The translations under genes were made by a program, and so were the position numbers. From BOG-994 sp049514215 (GTDB lineage: Bacteria > Pseudomonadota > Gammaproteobacteria > Burkholderiales > Burkholderiaceae_D): DNA of 64,000 nucleotides. How positions within the stretch are numbered: position 1 is the stretch's first letter; each line of letters starts with the position of its first letter. This document shows positions 1-9,662 of the stretch, piece after piece. The notes below the pieces were generated by a model. It had not been told where the DNA came from. It was given only the letters and a program-made list of their open reading frames with translations, and searched no databases. The DNA lies in the NCBI GenBank assembly GCA_049514215.1, contig JBEKVI010000005.1:1-64000 (forward strand). Direction: 5' to 3'.

Positions 1-530
1 ACCACGCGCAGAATCTTCGCAAACAGCCACTGGCCGGCGATGATGTAGAACAGCGCCGAGATCGAGAGCATGACCACGCAAAGCACGACCCCCCAGAAGT
101 CGAGATAGGTCCCGCGAAAGAACACGACCGTCAACGAGAAGACGACCGAGACCAAAATCGTCAGAAAGAACACCGGAATCTGCAGCGCGAGGCTCGGACC
201 TATGCGCAGCGCGATCTCGTGACCGATGTCGCGCCCGCTATCGGAGTAGCCGAACTGGAACGCGAATAAGCTCGCCGAGCGCTCCCAGAAGATGGTCCGA
301 GTTAATTGCTCGACCCCGCTTTCGGAATCGTTCCAGATGAGGGGGATGTCATAACCATGCTGGACCTTCCATTCGGCGATCGCCTCTTGCGTGACTCTTT
401 TGCCGCCGATGTTCAGCCGCGCGATGTCGTCGGGCGTATTGACCGCAAAAAACAGGACGAAAGTCAGGATGTTCACGCCGATGAGAATCAAAATCCCATA
501 GAGCACACGTCTGATGATGTAGGCGGCCAT
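1..530 (-). CDS. Peptide-type ABC transporter permease (partial)
   Basis: Inner-membrane permease of an oligopeptide/dipeptide-type ABC importer (OppB/DppB/YejB class). The reading frame starts at the ATG at 530 and runs open off the window edge, so only about 176 N-terminal residues are seen. The start MAAYIIRRVLYGILILIGVN is the typical amphipathic start plus first membrane helix of this family. Two more hydrophobic segments follow a periplasmic stretch. It lies 9 bp downstream of the binding-protein gene and is clearly co-transcribed with it. The family assignment is firm; the substrate is unknown. Confidence 0.85.
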   Translation of the reverse strand, partial: MAAYIIRRVLYGILILIGVNILTFVLFFAVNTPDDIARLNIGGKRVTQEAIAEWKVQHGYDIPLIWNDSESGVEQLTRTIFWERSASLFAFQFGYSDSGRDIGHEIALRIGPSLALQIPVFFLTILVSVVFSLTVVFFRGTYLDFWGVVLCVVMLSISALFYIIAGQWLFAKILRV

Positions 531-539
531 GATCGAGCG

Positions 540-2876
540 CTAGCGCCCCGACGGGGCTGCGCCAACCCGAGGGGACGGGGCACTGCCCAGTCCGATCGCA
601 TCGTCGGTGCGGGAAGGCAGCGCACTGGCCCTCTCGTGCGCCCGAAATCCGCGCCAGGCAGGCCAGAGCGCTGCGACCAGCGCGAGCAGCACGAGCCACA
701 AAGGCCACACCACCGGTTCGTTCCATCGGGCAAGCTCGCGCATGCGCCGCTTCGCATCGATGCGTCGATACTGGATCTTGTCGTTGATGATCTGCGTGGG
801 CTTGGCATTGGTCATCCAGTCGTGGATAACGACGGCCGAATACGGGTTGTAGCCCCAAAGCCAGGGAGAGTCCTCCTGCGCGATGCGTACCATGCGGTCG
901 ATGACCGCCTGCTTTTCGGGGCCGTCATCGAGATACTTCACCTTCTCGTAGAGCCGATCGAACTCGTCGTTTTGATAGTTCGACGAGTTCTCGCCGTTAC
1001 CGTGGGAGGCCGCCTTGGAGTTGGGACCATAGAGCAGAAACAGAAAGTTCTCGGCATCGGGATAGTCTGCAGCCCAGCCCCACCAGAAGATCTGCGCGGA
1101 GCCATTGTCCATCTTGTCCTGAAAGCGGTTGTAGTCCGTTGCGCGGACTTCGAGTTGAATCCCAAGCCGGGCGAACTGCTTGATCACCCATTCGATCTCG
1201 GCTTTCAGTTCCGGGGTCGGAACACGCTGATAGTCATAGTTGAGGATCAACGGCTGGCCGGTCTTCGCATCGCGCCCCCCCGGAAAGCCCGCCTCGGCCA
1301 GCAGCTTTTGCGCCTCGTCGAGGGAACGGCGCACGGCACGCCCGCCCTTCCACTCGTAGGCGATGGGGTTGATCCCGGCTTCTCCGGTGCGAAACCCGAA
1401 CACGCCCCGCGGCACGGGCCCCATGGCGGGCGGACCGGCCTTCCCTTGCAACTCGAAGATATCGGAGAACTCTTCCCAGTTGACCGCGATCTGGAGCGCC
1501 TGGCGTAGCTTGCGATGCCGTACTTGCTCTTCAGGCGTTGCACCCTTGCCCACCACAGGGTCTAGCCAGTTAAAACCGATGTACCAGTTCTGGGGTTCGA
1601 CTTCGCGCGAAAAAGTGATCCCCTTTTGTTGGTACTCCCGGGCCGTCTCGGGCGAGTCCCGGGCCTCCGCGCCAAACTGAATTCCCCACTCCGGATGGTA
1701 CTCGTCGGGCTCGTCATAGAAGCCTTGAATGAATTTGTTCTGGATCGGGATATGCTCTTTTTCCAGCGTAAACACCACTTTGTCGATGAAGGGCATCATC
1801 TCGCCGCAGTCGGTCAAATATCCTGCCTTCACGTCTTCGGCTTCGCCATCGCACGGATAGGGCTCTCCTCGAAAATTGGGATTGCGCTCCATGACGTGAC
1901 GCCGGTTCTCGTAATACTCGGTCATCATGTACGGACCCGTTCCAGCCGGCCAGTAATTGAGCGAGAAGTTGCGCTCGGCCATGCCAGGCTGGGCGTAGAA
2001 CTCTTCGGCTTCCCAGGGGATTGGAGAGAAAAAGGTCGTCGCCAGCCAATACTTGAACTGAGGGTACTTGCCGCGAATCCGGATACGCAGAGTATGCGCA
2101 TCAACGGCGGTTGCGCCCTCCAAGGGAAACTTGCGCAGATCCAGGAACGGCAAGTCGTGGTCGTCCGGACGCATCCCGGTGCGCAGTTTCTTGTCCGCCA
2201 CGCGTAAGGCCGCGCCCAACTGATCCAAACCAATGATGTAGTGCTCGACCACCGAATACAGAGGCGATTTCACGCGCGGGGTGGCCAGACGCTTGATGGC
2301 ATAGACGAAATCGTCCGCCGTCAATTCCCGTGTGCCGGTCTGCGGGAAGTCCGTGATCTGGTATTTGCCCTTGAGATCGTCGGGCTTCATGTTGCGGTAG
2401 AGGAACTGGCCGTCGGCGCGCCTGGCAAACGCCGGATGCGGAGCGAACAGGATCCCCTTTCTAATCTTGATGTCATAGACACTTTCGGCCACGAGCTGCC
2501 CGGGCACGTCGGCAGGCAGTTCGTGACCCGCGGCATCGAGATAGCGCGGACGTTCAACGGCTTCGGCGGCGCGTCCCTCGAGCGTGTAGGGACGCATCAG
2601 ATAGTTGTAGCGATACAGCGTCTCGTAGACGGCGTAAGTGTAGGGCGGCTCGTTGGTCGCGTAGGAACTCGTAGGATCGAAAAACTTCGGGGAGGATTCG
2701 TCAAACGACGTAAAGAGCGTATTGGTTTCCTCGCTGCCGGGCGGATTCGGACTGTCTTGCAGCCCGCAGCCGTAAAGCGACAGGCCAGCCCAGAGGACGA
2801 AGCAGCGGCCCATGTGGCGTGCCGGGGTCCTTCGCCTTGGCGACGATCCTCGGCCCGACCCCATCTGATGCTCCAT
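540..2876 (-). CDS. Family 5 extracellular solute-binding lipoprotein with C-terminal membrane helix
   Basis: Periplasmic substrate-binding component (SBP_bac_5, peptide/nickel type) of the importer whose permease follows. The ATG at 2876 is chosen because AGAAGGG sits 6 bp upstream; it gives 778 aa. An internal ATG at 2813 is the alternative. A basic N-region leads to a hydrophobic stretch ending in the lipobox LYGC, so a lipid-anchored protein is predicted. The mature part carries family features such as the ASDY-like start region, NPNFRGE and the WGWAADYPD stretch. Unusually, about 50 residues from the C-terminus there is a second strong hydrophobic helix (VVWPLWLVLLALVAALWPAW) followed by a polar tail, suggesting attachment at both ends. 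The substrate cannot be read from sequence. Confidence 0.85.
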   Translation of the reverse strand: MEHQMGSGRGSSPRRRTPARHMGRCFVLWAGLSLYGCGLQDSPNPPGSEETNTLFTSFDESSPKFFDPTSSYATNEPPYTYAVYETLYRYNYLMRPYTLEGRAAEAVERPRYLDAAGHELPADVPGQLVAESVYDIKIRKGILFAPHPAFARRADGQFLYRNMKPDDLKGKYQITDFPQTGTRELTADDFVYAIKRLATPRVKSPLYSVVEHYIIGLDQLGAALRVADKKLRTGMRPDDHDLPFLDLRKFPLEGATAVDAHTLRIRIRGKYPQFKYWLATTFFSPIPWEAEEFYAQPGMAERNFSLNYWPAGTGPYMMTEYYENRRHVMERNPNFRGEPYPCDGEAEDVKAGYLTDCGEMMPFIDKVVFTLEKEHIPIQNKFIQGFYDEPDEYHPEWGIQFGAEARDSPETAREYQQKGITFSREVEPQNWYIGFNWLDPVVGKGATPEEQVRHRKLRQALQIAVNWEEFSDIFELQGKAGPPAMGPVPRGVFGFRTGEAGINPIAYEWKGGRAVRRSLDEAQKLLAEAGFPGGRDAKTGQPLILNYDYQRVPTPELKAEIEWVIKQFARLGIQLEVRATDYNRFQDKMDNGSAQIFWWGWAADYPDAENFLFLLYGPNSKAASHGNGENSSNYQNDEFDRLYEKVKYLDDGPEKQAVIDRMVRIAQEDSPWLWGYNPYSAVVIHDWMTNAKPTQIINDKIQYRRIDAKRRMRELARWNEPVVWPLWLVLLALVAALWPAWRGFRAHERASALPSRTDDAIGLGSAPSPRVGAAPSGR

Positions 2877-3138
2877 AACTGCCCTTCTCGGGAGTACGCC
2901 CGCCCTTGAGCCCCCTTCGAAATTCCGGTGACCCCGATTGCCCCCGTGATGGGAAAGTACGCCCGCGTGAGTCGCGCGCTGTAGCTCAAAAACGCTTTGC
3001 ATTATGCTATGGATCGATTCACCCCTGCAAAGCGCAGGGGGCACCTGGGCATCGCCCGCGAGCCTGGGCGAATCTGATCATCGAGCACATCGCACGCACG
3101 TGGATGGTGCTCAGCGGGACCTATTCTAGGAGCAGTTC

Positions 3139-3945
3139 ATGGCTTTTTTGTCGGGCAAGCGAATCCTCGTGACCGGGGTGCTCTCGAATCGTTCCATCGC
3201 CTATGGGATCGCGCGCGCCTGTCGGCGCGAGGGGGCGGAACTCGCCTTCACGTATCAGGGCGAGCGCTTTAAGGAGCGGATTACGGAGTTTGCGGCCGAA
3301 TTCGACAGCCAGCTGGTATTCCCCTGCGATGTCGCAAGTGACGACGAGATTGACGCGGTGTTTCGAGAACTGGGTCGCACCTGGCCGCGCTTGGACGGGC
3401 TCGTGCATGCGATCGGTTTCGCCCCCCGCGAGGCCATCACTGGGGATTTTCTCGAGGGCATCTCGCGCGAAGCCTTCCGGATTGCCCACGACATTTCCTC
3501 GTATAGCTTTGCCGCGCTTGCCAAGGCCGCCCTGCCGCTCCTAGGCGAGGGCAGTTCCCTTCTGACTTTGACCTACCTCGGCTCTGAGCGTGTCCTGCCG
3601 AATTACAACACCATGGGTTTGGCGAAGGCATCGCTGGAATCCAGCGTGCGCTACCTGGCCGAGAGCCTCGGGCCGCGCGGAATTCGGGTCAATGGCTTAT
3701 CCGCCGGCCCGATCCGCACCCTGGCGGCCTCGGGTATTAAGGACTTCGGCAAGGTTCTCGAATTCGTCGCCGCAAGTGCCCCATTGCGGCGCAACGTCAA
3801 TATCGATGATGTCGGCAATGTGGCGGCTTTTCTGTTGTCGGACCTCGCAGCAGGCGTGACTGCGGAAATCACCTACGTCGATGCGGGCTTTAACGCTTTG
3901 GTTGGAGGCATGCGCATCGCGGCCGGCTCCGCGCCCCCGTCCTAG
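3139..3945 (+). CDS. fabI: Enoyl-[acyl-carrier-protein] reductase (NADH)
   Basis: Catalyses the last step of each fatty-acid elongation round, reducing trans-2-enoyl-ACP in the cytoplasm. It is a 268-aa short-chain dehydrogenase-fold protein. The FabI-type nucleotide motif GVLSNRSIAYGIA is at residues 13-25. Tyr146, Tyr156 and Lys163 form the catalytic Y-x(6)-K arrangement with the same numbering as the E. coli enzyme. AGGAG lies 7 bp before the ATG. It is divergent from the binding-protein gene, with a 262-bp gap that must hold both promoters, although I see no convincing -35/-10 pair there. FabI is the target of triclosan and related inhibitors (family knowledge). Confidence 0.96.
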   Translation: MAFLSGKRILVTGVLSNRSIAYGIARACRREGAELAFTYQGERFKERITEFAAEFDSQLVFPCDVASDDEIDAVFRELGRTWPRLDGLVHAIGFAPREAITGDFLEGISREAFRIAHDISSYSFAALAKAALPLLGEGSSLLTLTYLGSERVLPNYNTMGLAKASLESSVRYLAESLGPRGIRVNGLSAGPIRTLAASGIKDFGKVLEFVAASAPLRRNVNIDDVGNVAAFLLSDLAAGVTAEITYVDAGFNALVGGMRIAAGSAPPS

Positions 3946-3993
3946 GAACGCCAAAAGAGCCGGGGTCAAGCTCGCGATCACATTTTCTTCTGA

Positions 3994-5205
3994 CTAGATT
4001 CGTGCGGCGTGGAATCCGGCCGCGTTGATGCGCTCGATCACAAGCTCGATGTGTTCAGGACCCCGTGTTTGCAGGACAAAGTCCACCTCGACGCTTTGGA
4101 CGGGAAGCGCCGTAAAAGCGCGTTGATGATGGACCTCCTCGATGTTGGCATTGACTTCGGCCAAGATCGCCGTGATCCGTGCCAAGGCACCGGGCAGGTC
4201 GCGCAGGTCCACCCGGATGCGGGCGAGGCGGCCGGCCCGGACCATGCCGCGCTCGATGATGTCCGCCAAGGTCAAGGGGTCGATGTTGCCGCCGGAGAGG
4301 ATGAGTCCGATCTTCTTTCCGAGAAATCGGGTGTCGCCGTCCAGCCGGGCGCGCAGGAGCGCTGCCAGGCCCGCCGCCCCGGCCCCCTCGACCACCGTCT
4401 TTTCGATCTCGAGAAAGAGCACGATCGCATGCTCCAGATCACTCTCGTCGACGAGCATCATGTCATCAACCCGCTCCTGGATGACGGCGCTCGTGAGCGC
4501 GCCCGGACTTTGGACCGCGATGCCTTCGGCGATGGTGCTTGAAGCACTCGTCAGATTCAGGCCTTTAAAGCGCGCGAACATGGCCGGAAAGCGTTCGGTC
4601 TGGATCCCGATGATCTCGATCCAGGGGGCAAGGGCCTTGGCCACCGTCGCCACACCGGCGATCAGCCCGCCGCCGCCCACGGACACGACCAGCATATCGA
4701 GTGACGGCTGCGCAACCAGCATCTCAAGGCCAATCGTGCCTTGGCCTGCGATGACGGCTTCGTCGTCGTAGGGATGGATGAGCGTGAGGCCACGCGCTTC
4801 GGCCAGCTCGATGCCCCGCACGCGTGCTTGGTCGAAGGACTCGCCTTCGAGAATCACCTCCGCCCCAAAGCGGCGCGTGTTCTCGATCTTGATCGTGGGG
4901 GTGAAACGCGGCATGACGATCGTTGCGGGAATGTCCAGCCGCTGCGCATGGTAGGCCACGCCCTGGGCGTGATTGCCGGCCGAGACAGCGAGAACGCCGG
5001 CTTGCCGCTGCGCCGGGGTGAGCGTCTCCAAGCGATTGAGCGCGCCGCGCTCCTTAAACGACGAGGTAAATTGCAGATTCTCGAACTTCAGGTGGACCTC
5101 CGAGCCCACGATCGCAGACAGCGTGCGGGAATGCACGAACGGCGTGTCGAGAACGTGGCCTTTTATGCGCTGGTGCGCGGCGCGAATGGCATCCAGATCG
5201 ACCAC
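3994..5205 (-). CDS. ilvA: Threonine ammonia-lyase (PLP, ACT domain)
   Basis: Deaminates threonine to 2-oxobutanoate, the first step towards isoleucine. The PLP lysine sits in SSFKERGA (Lys51 from the chosen start), and the glycine-rich phosphate loop is SVGGGGLIAG. A single ACT domain occupies roughly the last 75 residues (RIRVDLRDLPGALARI onward), so this is the shorter ACT-type enzyme and not the longer form with two regulatory repeats. I place the start at a GTG preceded by AAGGAGAAGTC. An upstream GTG at 5232 would add nine residues but would bury this ribosome site. ilvD is also in this window, 50 kb away. A catabolic threonine dehydratase is the alternative role. Confidence 0.9.
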   Translation of the reverse strand: MVDLDAIRAAHQRIKGHVLDTPFVHSRTLSAIVGSEVHLKFENLQFTSSFKERGALNRLETLTPAQRQAGVLAVSAGNHAQGVAYHAQRLDIPATIVMPRFTPTIKIENTRRFGAEVILEGESFDQARVRGIELAEARGLTLIHPYDDEAVIAGQGTIGLEMLVAQPSLDMLVVSVGGGGLIAGVATVAKALAPWIEIIGIQTERFPAMFARFKGLNLTSASSTIAEGIAVQSPGALTSAVIQERVDDMMLVDESDLEHAIVLFLEIEKTVVEGAGAAGLAALLRARLDGDTRFLGKKIGLILSGGNIDPLTLADIIERGMVRAGRLARIRVDLRDLPGALARITAILAEVNANIEEVHHQRAFTALPVQSVEVDFVLQTRGPEHIELVIERINAAGFHAARI

Positions 5206-5292
5206 GACTTCTCCTTCATTGCGTGAGCGCACGAGTTTAAGCTTTATTGCCCCTGCCCAAGGCCAGAGGGGCCGTCCCGTTAGAATGGGGAC

Positions 5293-5952
5293 ATGCTTAA
5301 GCTCTCAGCACTGACCAAGTCGGTACCGGGCGGGCGAATCCTGTTTCAGAATCTGAATCTTGTCCTCGAAGAGGGTGAGTTCATCGCCATTACTGGCGAG
5401 TCGGGGGTGGGCAAATCCACGTTGCTCAATCTCGTGGCGGGACTGGATCGGCCCGACGAAGGGGACATCATCCTCGAGGACGTCGTTCTCAATCGTCTCG
5501 ACGACAACGCGCTCACGCTTTTGCGGCGCGAGCGCCTCGGATTCGTTTTTCAGGCCTTTCACGTTCTGCCCCACCTGACGCTCGCACAAAACGTGGCGCT
5601 TCCTCTTATTTTGCAGCGCGTGGGCCAAACTGAGGCGCTCGCGAAGGCCGAGGGCGGGCTTCGGGCGGTCGGGTTGATCGACCGTGAGGGCGCGTATCCC
5701 CGCGAGCTCTCCGGCGGGGAGCTCCAGCGCGTGGCCATCGCTCGGGCGCTTATTCATGCACCCCGCCTGCTTCTGGCCGACGAGCCGACCGGCAACCTGG
5801 ATCCAGAAACCGCCGCGAAGGTTCTCGAGGTCTTTTCGCTTTCTCTCAGAAGTTCTCGAGCCAGTGCCATCCTGGTGACGCACTCGGCGCTGGCCGCTGC
5901 CGTCGCGGATCGGACCTACCGCTTAACGCGAGAGGGACTCTTGCTCCAATGA
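5293..5952 (+). CDS. ABC transporter ATPase, LolD/MacB-type
   Basis: 219-aa ATP-binding subunit that should pair with the FtsX-type permease encoded next. Walker A GESGVGKST is at residues 35-43, the signature is LSGGELQRVAIARAL, Walker B is LLLADEPTGN and the switch histidine is in VTHS. The LADEPTGNLD form is typical of the LolD/MacB/FtsE group of mechanotransmission ABC systems. Its stop overlaps the permease start by 4 bp (ATGA), implying translational coupling. A TAGAAT box lies only 6 bp before the ATG. With the AttH-like gene downstream, the set resembles AttEFGH-type operons, where this would be the AttE counterpart; that role is inferred from context. Confidence 0.9.
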   Translation: MLKLSALTKSVPGGRILFQNLNLVLEEGEFIAITGESGVGKSTLLNLVAGLDRPDEGDIILEDVVLNRLDDNALTLLRRERLGFVFQAFHVLPHLTLAQNVALPLILQRVGQTEALAKAEGGLRAVGLIDREGAYPRELSGGELQRVAIARALIHAPRLLLADEPTGNLDPETAAKVLEVFSLSLRSSRASAILVTHSALAAAVADRTYRLTREGLLLQ

Positions 5953-8495
5953 ACGCTCGGCTGTTCGGGTGGATCGCAGTCGGAGAATGGCGCACATACC
6001 CGGCGCGTTTTGCCTTCTCCATCTTCGCGATCGCCCTGGGTGTGGCGCTAGGCTTCGCGGTCCATTTGATCAATGGGGCGGCCTTGGACGAACTCGCTAG
6101 CGCCTTGCACTCGGTCTCGGGACGGGCCGACGTGCAGATTGTGGCCATTAGCCCCATGGGCTTTTCCGAGTCGCTCTTTCCCAAGATCGCGCGCCTGGCT
6201 CAGGTCCGCGTTGCAAGCGCCGTCATCGATCAGACCGTGGCCTTGGCCGACCATCCGGGAACTCTGGAGATCCTGGGAATCGATGCCCTGAAAGCGGGGG
6301 CCATCACCCCGGCGCTCGTTCCCAAACCGGGCGAGCACACGCCCTTGGAGGCGCTCTTCGATGCCGATAGTATTTTCCTTTCCGCCACGGCCTCTCAGGG
6401 CTTCGATGCGAAGGAGGGCGCAAACCTCGTCGTCCTCGTCCACGGAAAAAGGGTACCGCTCGTGGTCACCGGAACGCTCGCGGGAACACCCGCTGAGGCC
6501 CGTCTGGGCGTCATGGACATCGGGGCTGCGCAGTGGAGACTGTCCATGCTTGGCCGCCTGTCGCGCATCGACGTCAGGCTCGCGCCCGGGGTGACGGTGG
6601 CTGCATTTCGAGAGGGCATCCAATCGGTCGTGCCGGCCGATGCCCGGCTAGTAACCCCGAGCGACCAGGATGCGCGCACGGACAGCCTATCGCGAGCCTA
6701 CCGCGTCAACCTCGACATGCTTGCGCTCGTGGCGCTCTTTACGGGCGCCTTCCTGGTGTACTCCACCCAGTCTTTGTCGGTGTCGCGGCGCTTATCGCAA
6801 GGTGCGCTCTTACGCGTTTTGGGATTAAGCAGACGCTCCCTTGTGCTTCAGGTCGTCAGCGAAGGAGCGGTTTTAGGCGCCGTGGGCAGCGGACTGGGGC
6901 TGCTTGGCGGACTCGGGCTCGCTAGCGCTGCTCTTTTCTGGCTTGGTGGGGATCTGGGCGGCGGCTACTTTCCGGGACTGCATCCGCGCCTGGAACTCAA
7001 GCCTGTGGCTGCGATCGCCTTTTTCCTCCTGGGCTTTTCTGCCGCGGTGGTCGGCAGTTTTCTGCCTGCCCGTAGCGCAGGCCAGGTCGTGCCGGCTGTG
7101 GCGCTTAAAACGCCGGGGGATCTGGGCGACCCGCGCCAGAAGCCGGCGGCCGGTTTGGCTCTGTCGCTGCTGGGACTGGCGATGCTGTTCTCGTTTCTGC
7201 CCGCGGTTGCGGGGATTTCGGTGTTTGGCTACCTGGCGATGGCGCTATTCCTGTTCGGCGGCATCTTGCTCATGCCCTGGCTCGCCCATATCACCCTGGC
7301 TCCTTTCGCGAAAGCAACCCACATCGCCTATCCCTTGCCGCTGTATCTCGCCCTAAAGCGCCTCTGGGGCGCGCCCACGCAGGGGGCGGTCGCGCTTTGC
7401 GGAATAGTCGCCGCCACCAGTCTCATGGTCGCCATGGGCATCATGGTGACGAGCTTTCGCGAATCGGTGGACGCCTGGGTGGTCCGGCTGCTGCCGGCCC
7501 AGCTCTATCTGCACGTCACAGGACCGATCGACAGCGTCGGTCTGGATCCCTCGGCCGAGAAAGCCCTAGCCTCGGTGCCCGGTGTCAGTTCGATCGATTT
7601 CCTGCGAGCGCTCCCGTTGCAACTCGCGGCAAACAGGCCGGCGGTGATGCTCATCGCGCGCCACATCGCGGAAAATGGGCCCGCGGATACCCTGGTTCTC
7701 GAGGCCGCCCGTCCGGTACCGAAGGGCGCGATACCGGTGTGGATTTCCGAGGCGGTGGTCGATTTGTATGGCGTAGGGGTTGGCCAAAACCTCGTACTGC
7801 CCTTACCCGAGCGCAACGGCAAGCTTCGGACGGTTTCAGTTTTTGTAGCCGGCGTGTGGCGCGACTACGCGCGCCAGGCCGGATCGATCGTTATGCGCGA
7901 TGAGGATTACAGCGCCCTCACCGGCGACGATCTGCGCAGCGACGCCGGCATCCATACCGCACCGGGGACTGACTTAGGTGCGCTCGAGGATGCGATCGGC
8001 GCGGTGTTGCCCGAGGTGGTGCGCACCCACGTCACGTTTTCACGTCCTAGGGATATCCGCTCCCAGTCACTGAAAATCTTCGACCGCAGCTTCGCCGTCA
8101 CTTATCTGCTCGAGGCGGTGGCGATTTTCATCGGACTTCTCGGCGTGGCCGCGACGTTTTCCGCGCAGACGCTCGCGCGGGCGCGCGAGTTTGGAATGTT
8201 GCGCCATGTGGGTGTGCTGCGCAGCCAGATCCTGCAAATGTTGAGCTGGGAAGGAGGCCTTCTCGGAACGGCCGGTGTCGCAGCCGGGGTGCTGCTTGGC
8301 ATCGCTATGAGCCAGGTCTTAATCCATGTCGTCAATCCCCAGTCTTTTCACTGGACCATGGATACGCACTTTCCGTGGCGCGTGCTCCTTGGGGTGAGCA
8401 GCCTGTTGCTACTGGCTTCGGCCGGAACCGCGGTCGTTGCCGGCCGCGAAGCCTTAAGCGAGGAAGCCATTCTGGCGGTCCGGGAGGACTGGTGA
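5949..8495 (+). CDS. FtsX-family ABC transporter permease (two FtsX modules)
   Basis: 848-aa integral membrane protein. A first helix near residue 20 is followed by a large periplasmic domain (about residues 45-255), then a cluster of helices from about 260 to 480, a second periplasmic domain, and a last three-helix FtsX core (about 715-840) containing the typical cytoplasmic loop AREFGMLRHVGVLRSQI. This duplicated layout matches the large MacB/AttFG-like permeases in which two subunits are fused. It works with the upstream ATPase and overlaps it by 4 bp. Its stop codon also overlaps the start of the lipocalin-like gene. Export or extraction of an envelope lipid or lipoprotein is inferred, not shown. 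Confidence 0.88.
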   Translation: MNARLFGWIAVGEWRTYPARFAFSIFAIALGVALGFAVHLINGAALDELASALHSVSGRADVQIVAISPMGFSESLFPKIARLAQVRVASAVIDQTVALADHPGTLEILGIDALKAGAITPALVPKPGEHTPLEALFDADSIFLSATASQGFDAKEGANLVVLVHGKRVPLVVTGTLAGTPAEARLGVMDIGAAQWRLSMLGRLSRIDVRLAPGVTVAAFREGIQSVVPADARLVTPSDQDARTDSLSRAYRVNLDMLALVALFTGAFLVYSTQSLSVSRRLSQGALLRVLGLSRRSLVLQVVSEGAVLGAVGSGLGLLGGLGLASAALFWLGGDLGGGYFPGLHPRLELKPVAAIAFFLLGFSAAVVGSFLPARSAGQVVPAVALKTPGDLGDPRQKPAAGLALSLLGLAMLFSFLPAVAGISVFGYLAMALFLFGGILLMPWLAHITLAPFAKATHIAYPLPLYLALKRLWGAPTQGAVALCGIVAATSLMVAMGIMVTSFRESVDAWVVRLLPAQLYLHVTGPIDSVGLDPSAEKALASVPGVSSIDFLRALPLQLAANRPAVMLIARHIAENGPADTLVLEAARPVPKGAIPVWISEAVVDLYGVGVGQNLVLPLPERNGKLRTVSVFVAGVWRDYARQAGSIVMRDEDYSALTGDDLRSDAGIHTAPGTDLGALEDAIGAVLPEVVRTHVTFSRPRDIRSQSLKIFDRSFAVTYLLEAVAIFIGLLGVAATFSAQTLARAREFGMLRHVGVLRSQILQMLSWEGGLLGTAGVAAGVLLGIAMSQVLIHVVNPQSFHWTMDTHFPWRVLLGVSSLLLLASAGTAVVAGREALSEEAILAVREDW

Positions 8496-9613
8496 GGCGC
8501 AGGCTACTTTTGCGCTTCATGGCTGCATCCGGTCTTGCCACTGTGGCCGGCGCGTCGAACGCACGCGCGCCCGGAGGGCACGTGGTCTATCCGAATGTCG
8601 TGCCCGGGACCGCCCTCGTGTTTCCGCGCGACCATGGAGCCCATCCGCAATTCCGTAGCGAGTGGTGGTACATCACGGGCTCGATGGAATCGGTTACCGC
8701 CCGGCGCGAGCGCATGGGATTTCAGGTGACGTTCTTTCGCTCGCGGCTCGATACCGAACCGGCCAATCCCAGTGCCTTTGCGGCCAAGCAGTTGCTTTTT
8801 GCCCACGTGGCCCTCTCCGATCCCAGGCAAGGCCACCTCCTGGCCGAGCAGCGCGCCGCGCGCTCCGGCTTCGATTTGGCCGAGGCCTCCACGACCGATC
8901 TCGACGTCCATATTGGAGACTGGTCGATCCAGCGCCTTGCGGCGCAAAACCGATTTGCCGTTCGCGTGGCGACCCAGGAATTTGCCTTTGAAGCCGAGCT
9001 TGTGCCAACGCAGCCGATCTTGGAAGAAGGCCAAGATGGCTTTAGCCGAAAGGGCCCAAGCCCGTCGCAGGCAAGCGAATACTATAGCCTGCCGCATCTT
9101 GCGTTAAGCGGAACGCTTGCTAGGAAAGGTCAAAAAGACCCGGTCGAAGGCGAGGCCTGGTTGGACCGGGAGTGGTCCAGCGACTATCTCGCTGCCGAGG
9201 CCTCGGGCTGGGACTGGTGCGGGCTCAACCTCGAAGGAGGCGCAGCCTTGATGGCGTTTCGAATCCGCCAGAAATCGGGCCCCCCGCTGTGGGCGGGCGC
9301 AACGTTGCGAAGAGCCGATGGCACGGTCCTGCGCTTTGGCCCGGAAGCGGTCTCCTATACGACCCAAGAGAGCTGGCGCTCGCCGCGCACCGGCGTGACC
9401 TATCCGGTCGGTCAACGCCTCGCGGTGGGCCCGTATCTTTTCGATCTCGCGCCGCTCCTGCGCGATTCCGAACTCGACAGCAGCCTGTCGACGGGGGCAA
9501 TCTACTGGGAGGGTCTGGTGCGGGCCACTCCGCTGCCAGGCTTGCCCGAGCCCCTGGGCCCGGGGTACGGCTACCTTGAACTGACAGGGTATGATCAGCC
9601 CTTGAAGTTCTAG
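8492..9613 (+). CDS. AttH / carotenoid 1,2-hydratase-like lipocalin-fold protein
   Basis: 373-aa exported protein of the AttH/CrtC family. The GTG start at 8492 overlaps the permease stop (GTGA) and has GGGAGGA 5 bp upstream. The N-terminus VRRRLLLRFMAASGLATVAG looks like a twin-arginine-type signal peptide ending near SNARA. Family features include HPQFRSEWWYITG near the mature start, EAWLDREWSS in the middle and WDWCGLNLEGGAALMAFRIR in the second half. Members hydrate carotenoid double bonds or act as lipocalin-like proteins in AttEFGH operons. No carotenoid genes are nearby, so the second role, in lipid handling with the adjacent ABC system, is more likely. Confidence 0.85.
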   Translation: MRRRLLLRFMAASGLATVAGASNARAPGGHVVYPNVVPGTALVFPRDHGAHPQFRSEWWYITGSMESVTARRERMGFQVTFFRSRLDTEPANPSAFAAKQLLFAHVALSDPRQGHLLAEQRAARSGFDLAEASTTDLDVHIGDWSIQRLAAQNRFAVRVATQEFAFEAELVPTQPILEEGQDGFSRKGPSPSQASEYYSLPHLALSGTLARKGQKDPVEGEAWLDREWSSDYLAAEASGWDWCGLNLEGGAALMAFRIRQKSGPPLWAGATLRRADGTVLRFGPEAVSYTTQESWRSPRTGVTYPVGQRLAVGPYLFDLAPLLRDSELDSSLSTGAIYWEGLVRATPLPGLPEPLGPGYGYLELTGYDQPLKF

Positions 9614-9662
9614 AAAGCGGATTTCCTCCGCACCGCCTTTTCCTCCCTCCTGTCGCATACTC

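Noticed and set aside
306..1508. 400-codon plus-strand frame opposite the binding-protein and permease genes
   Set aside because: Antisense shadow of two well-supported ABC transporter genes.
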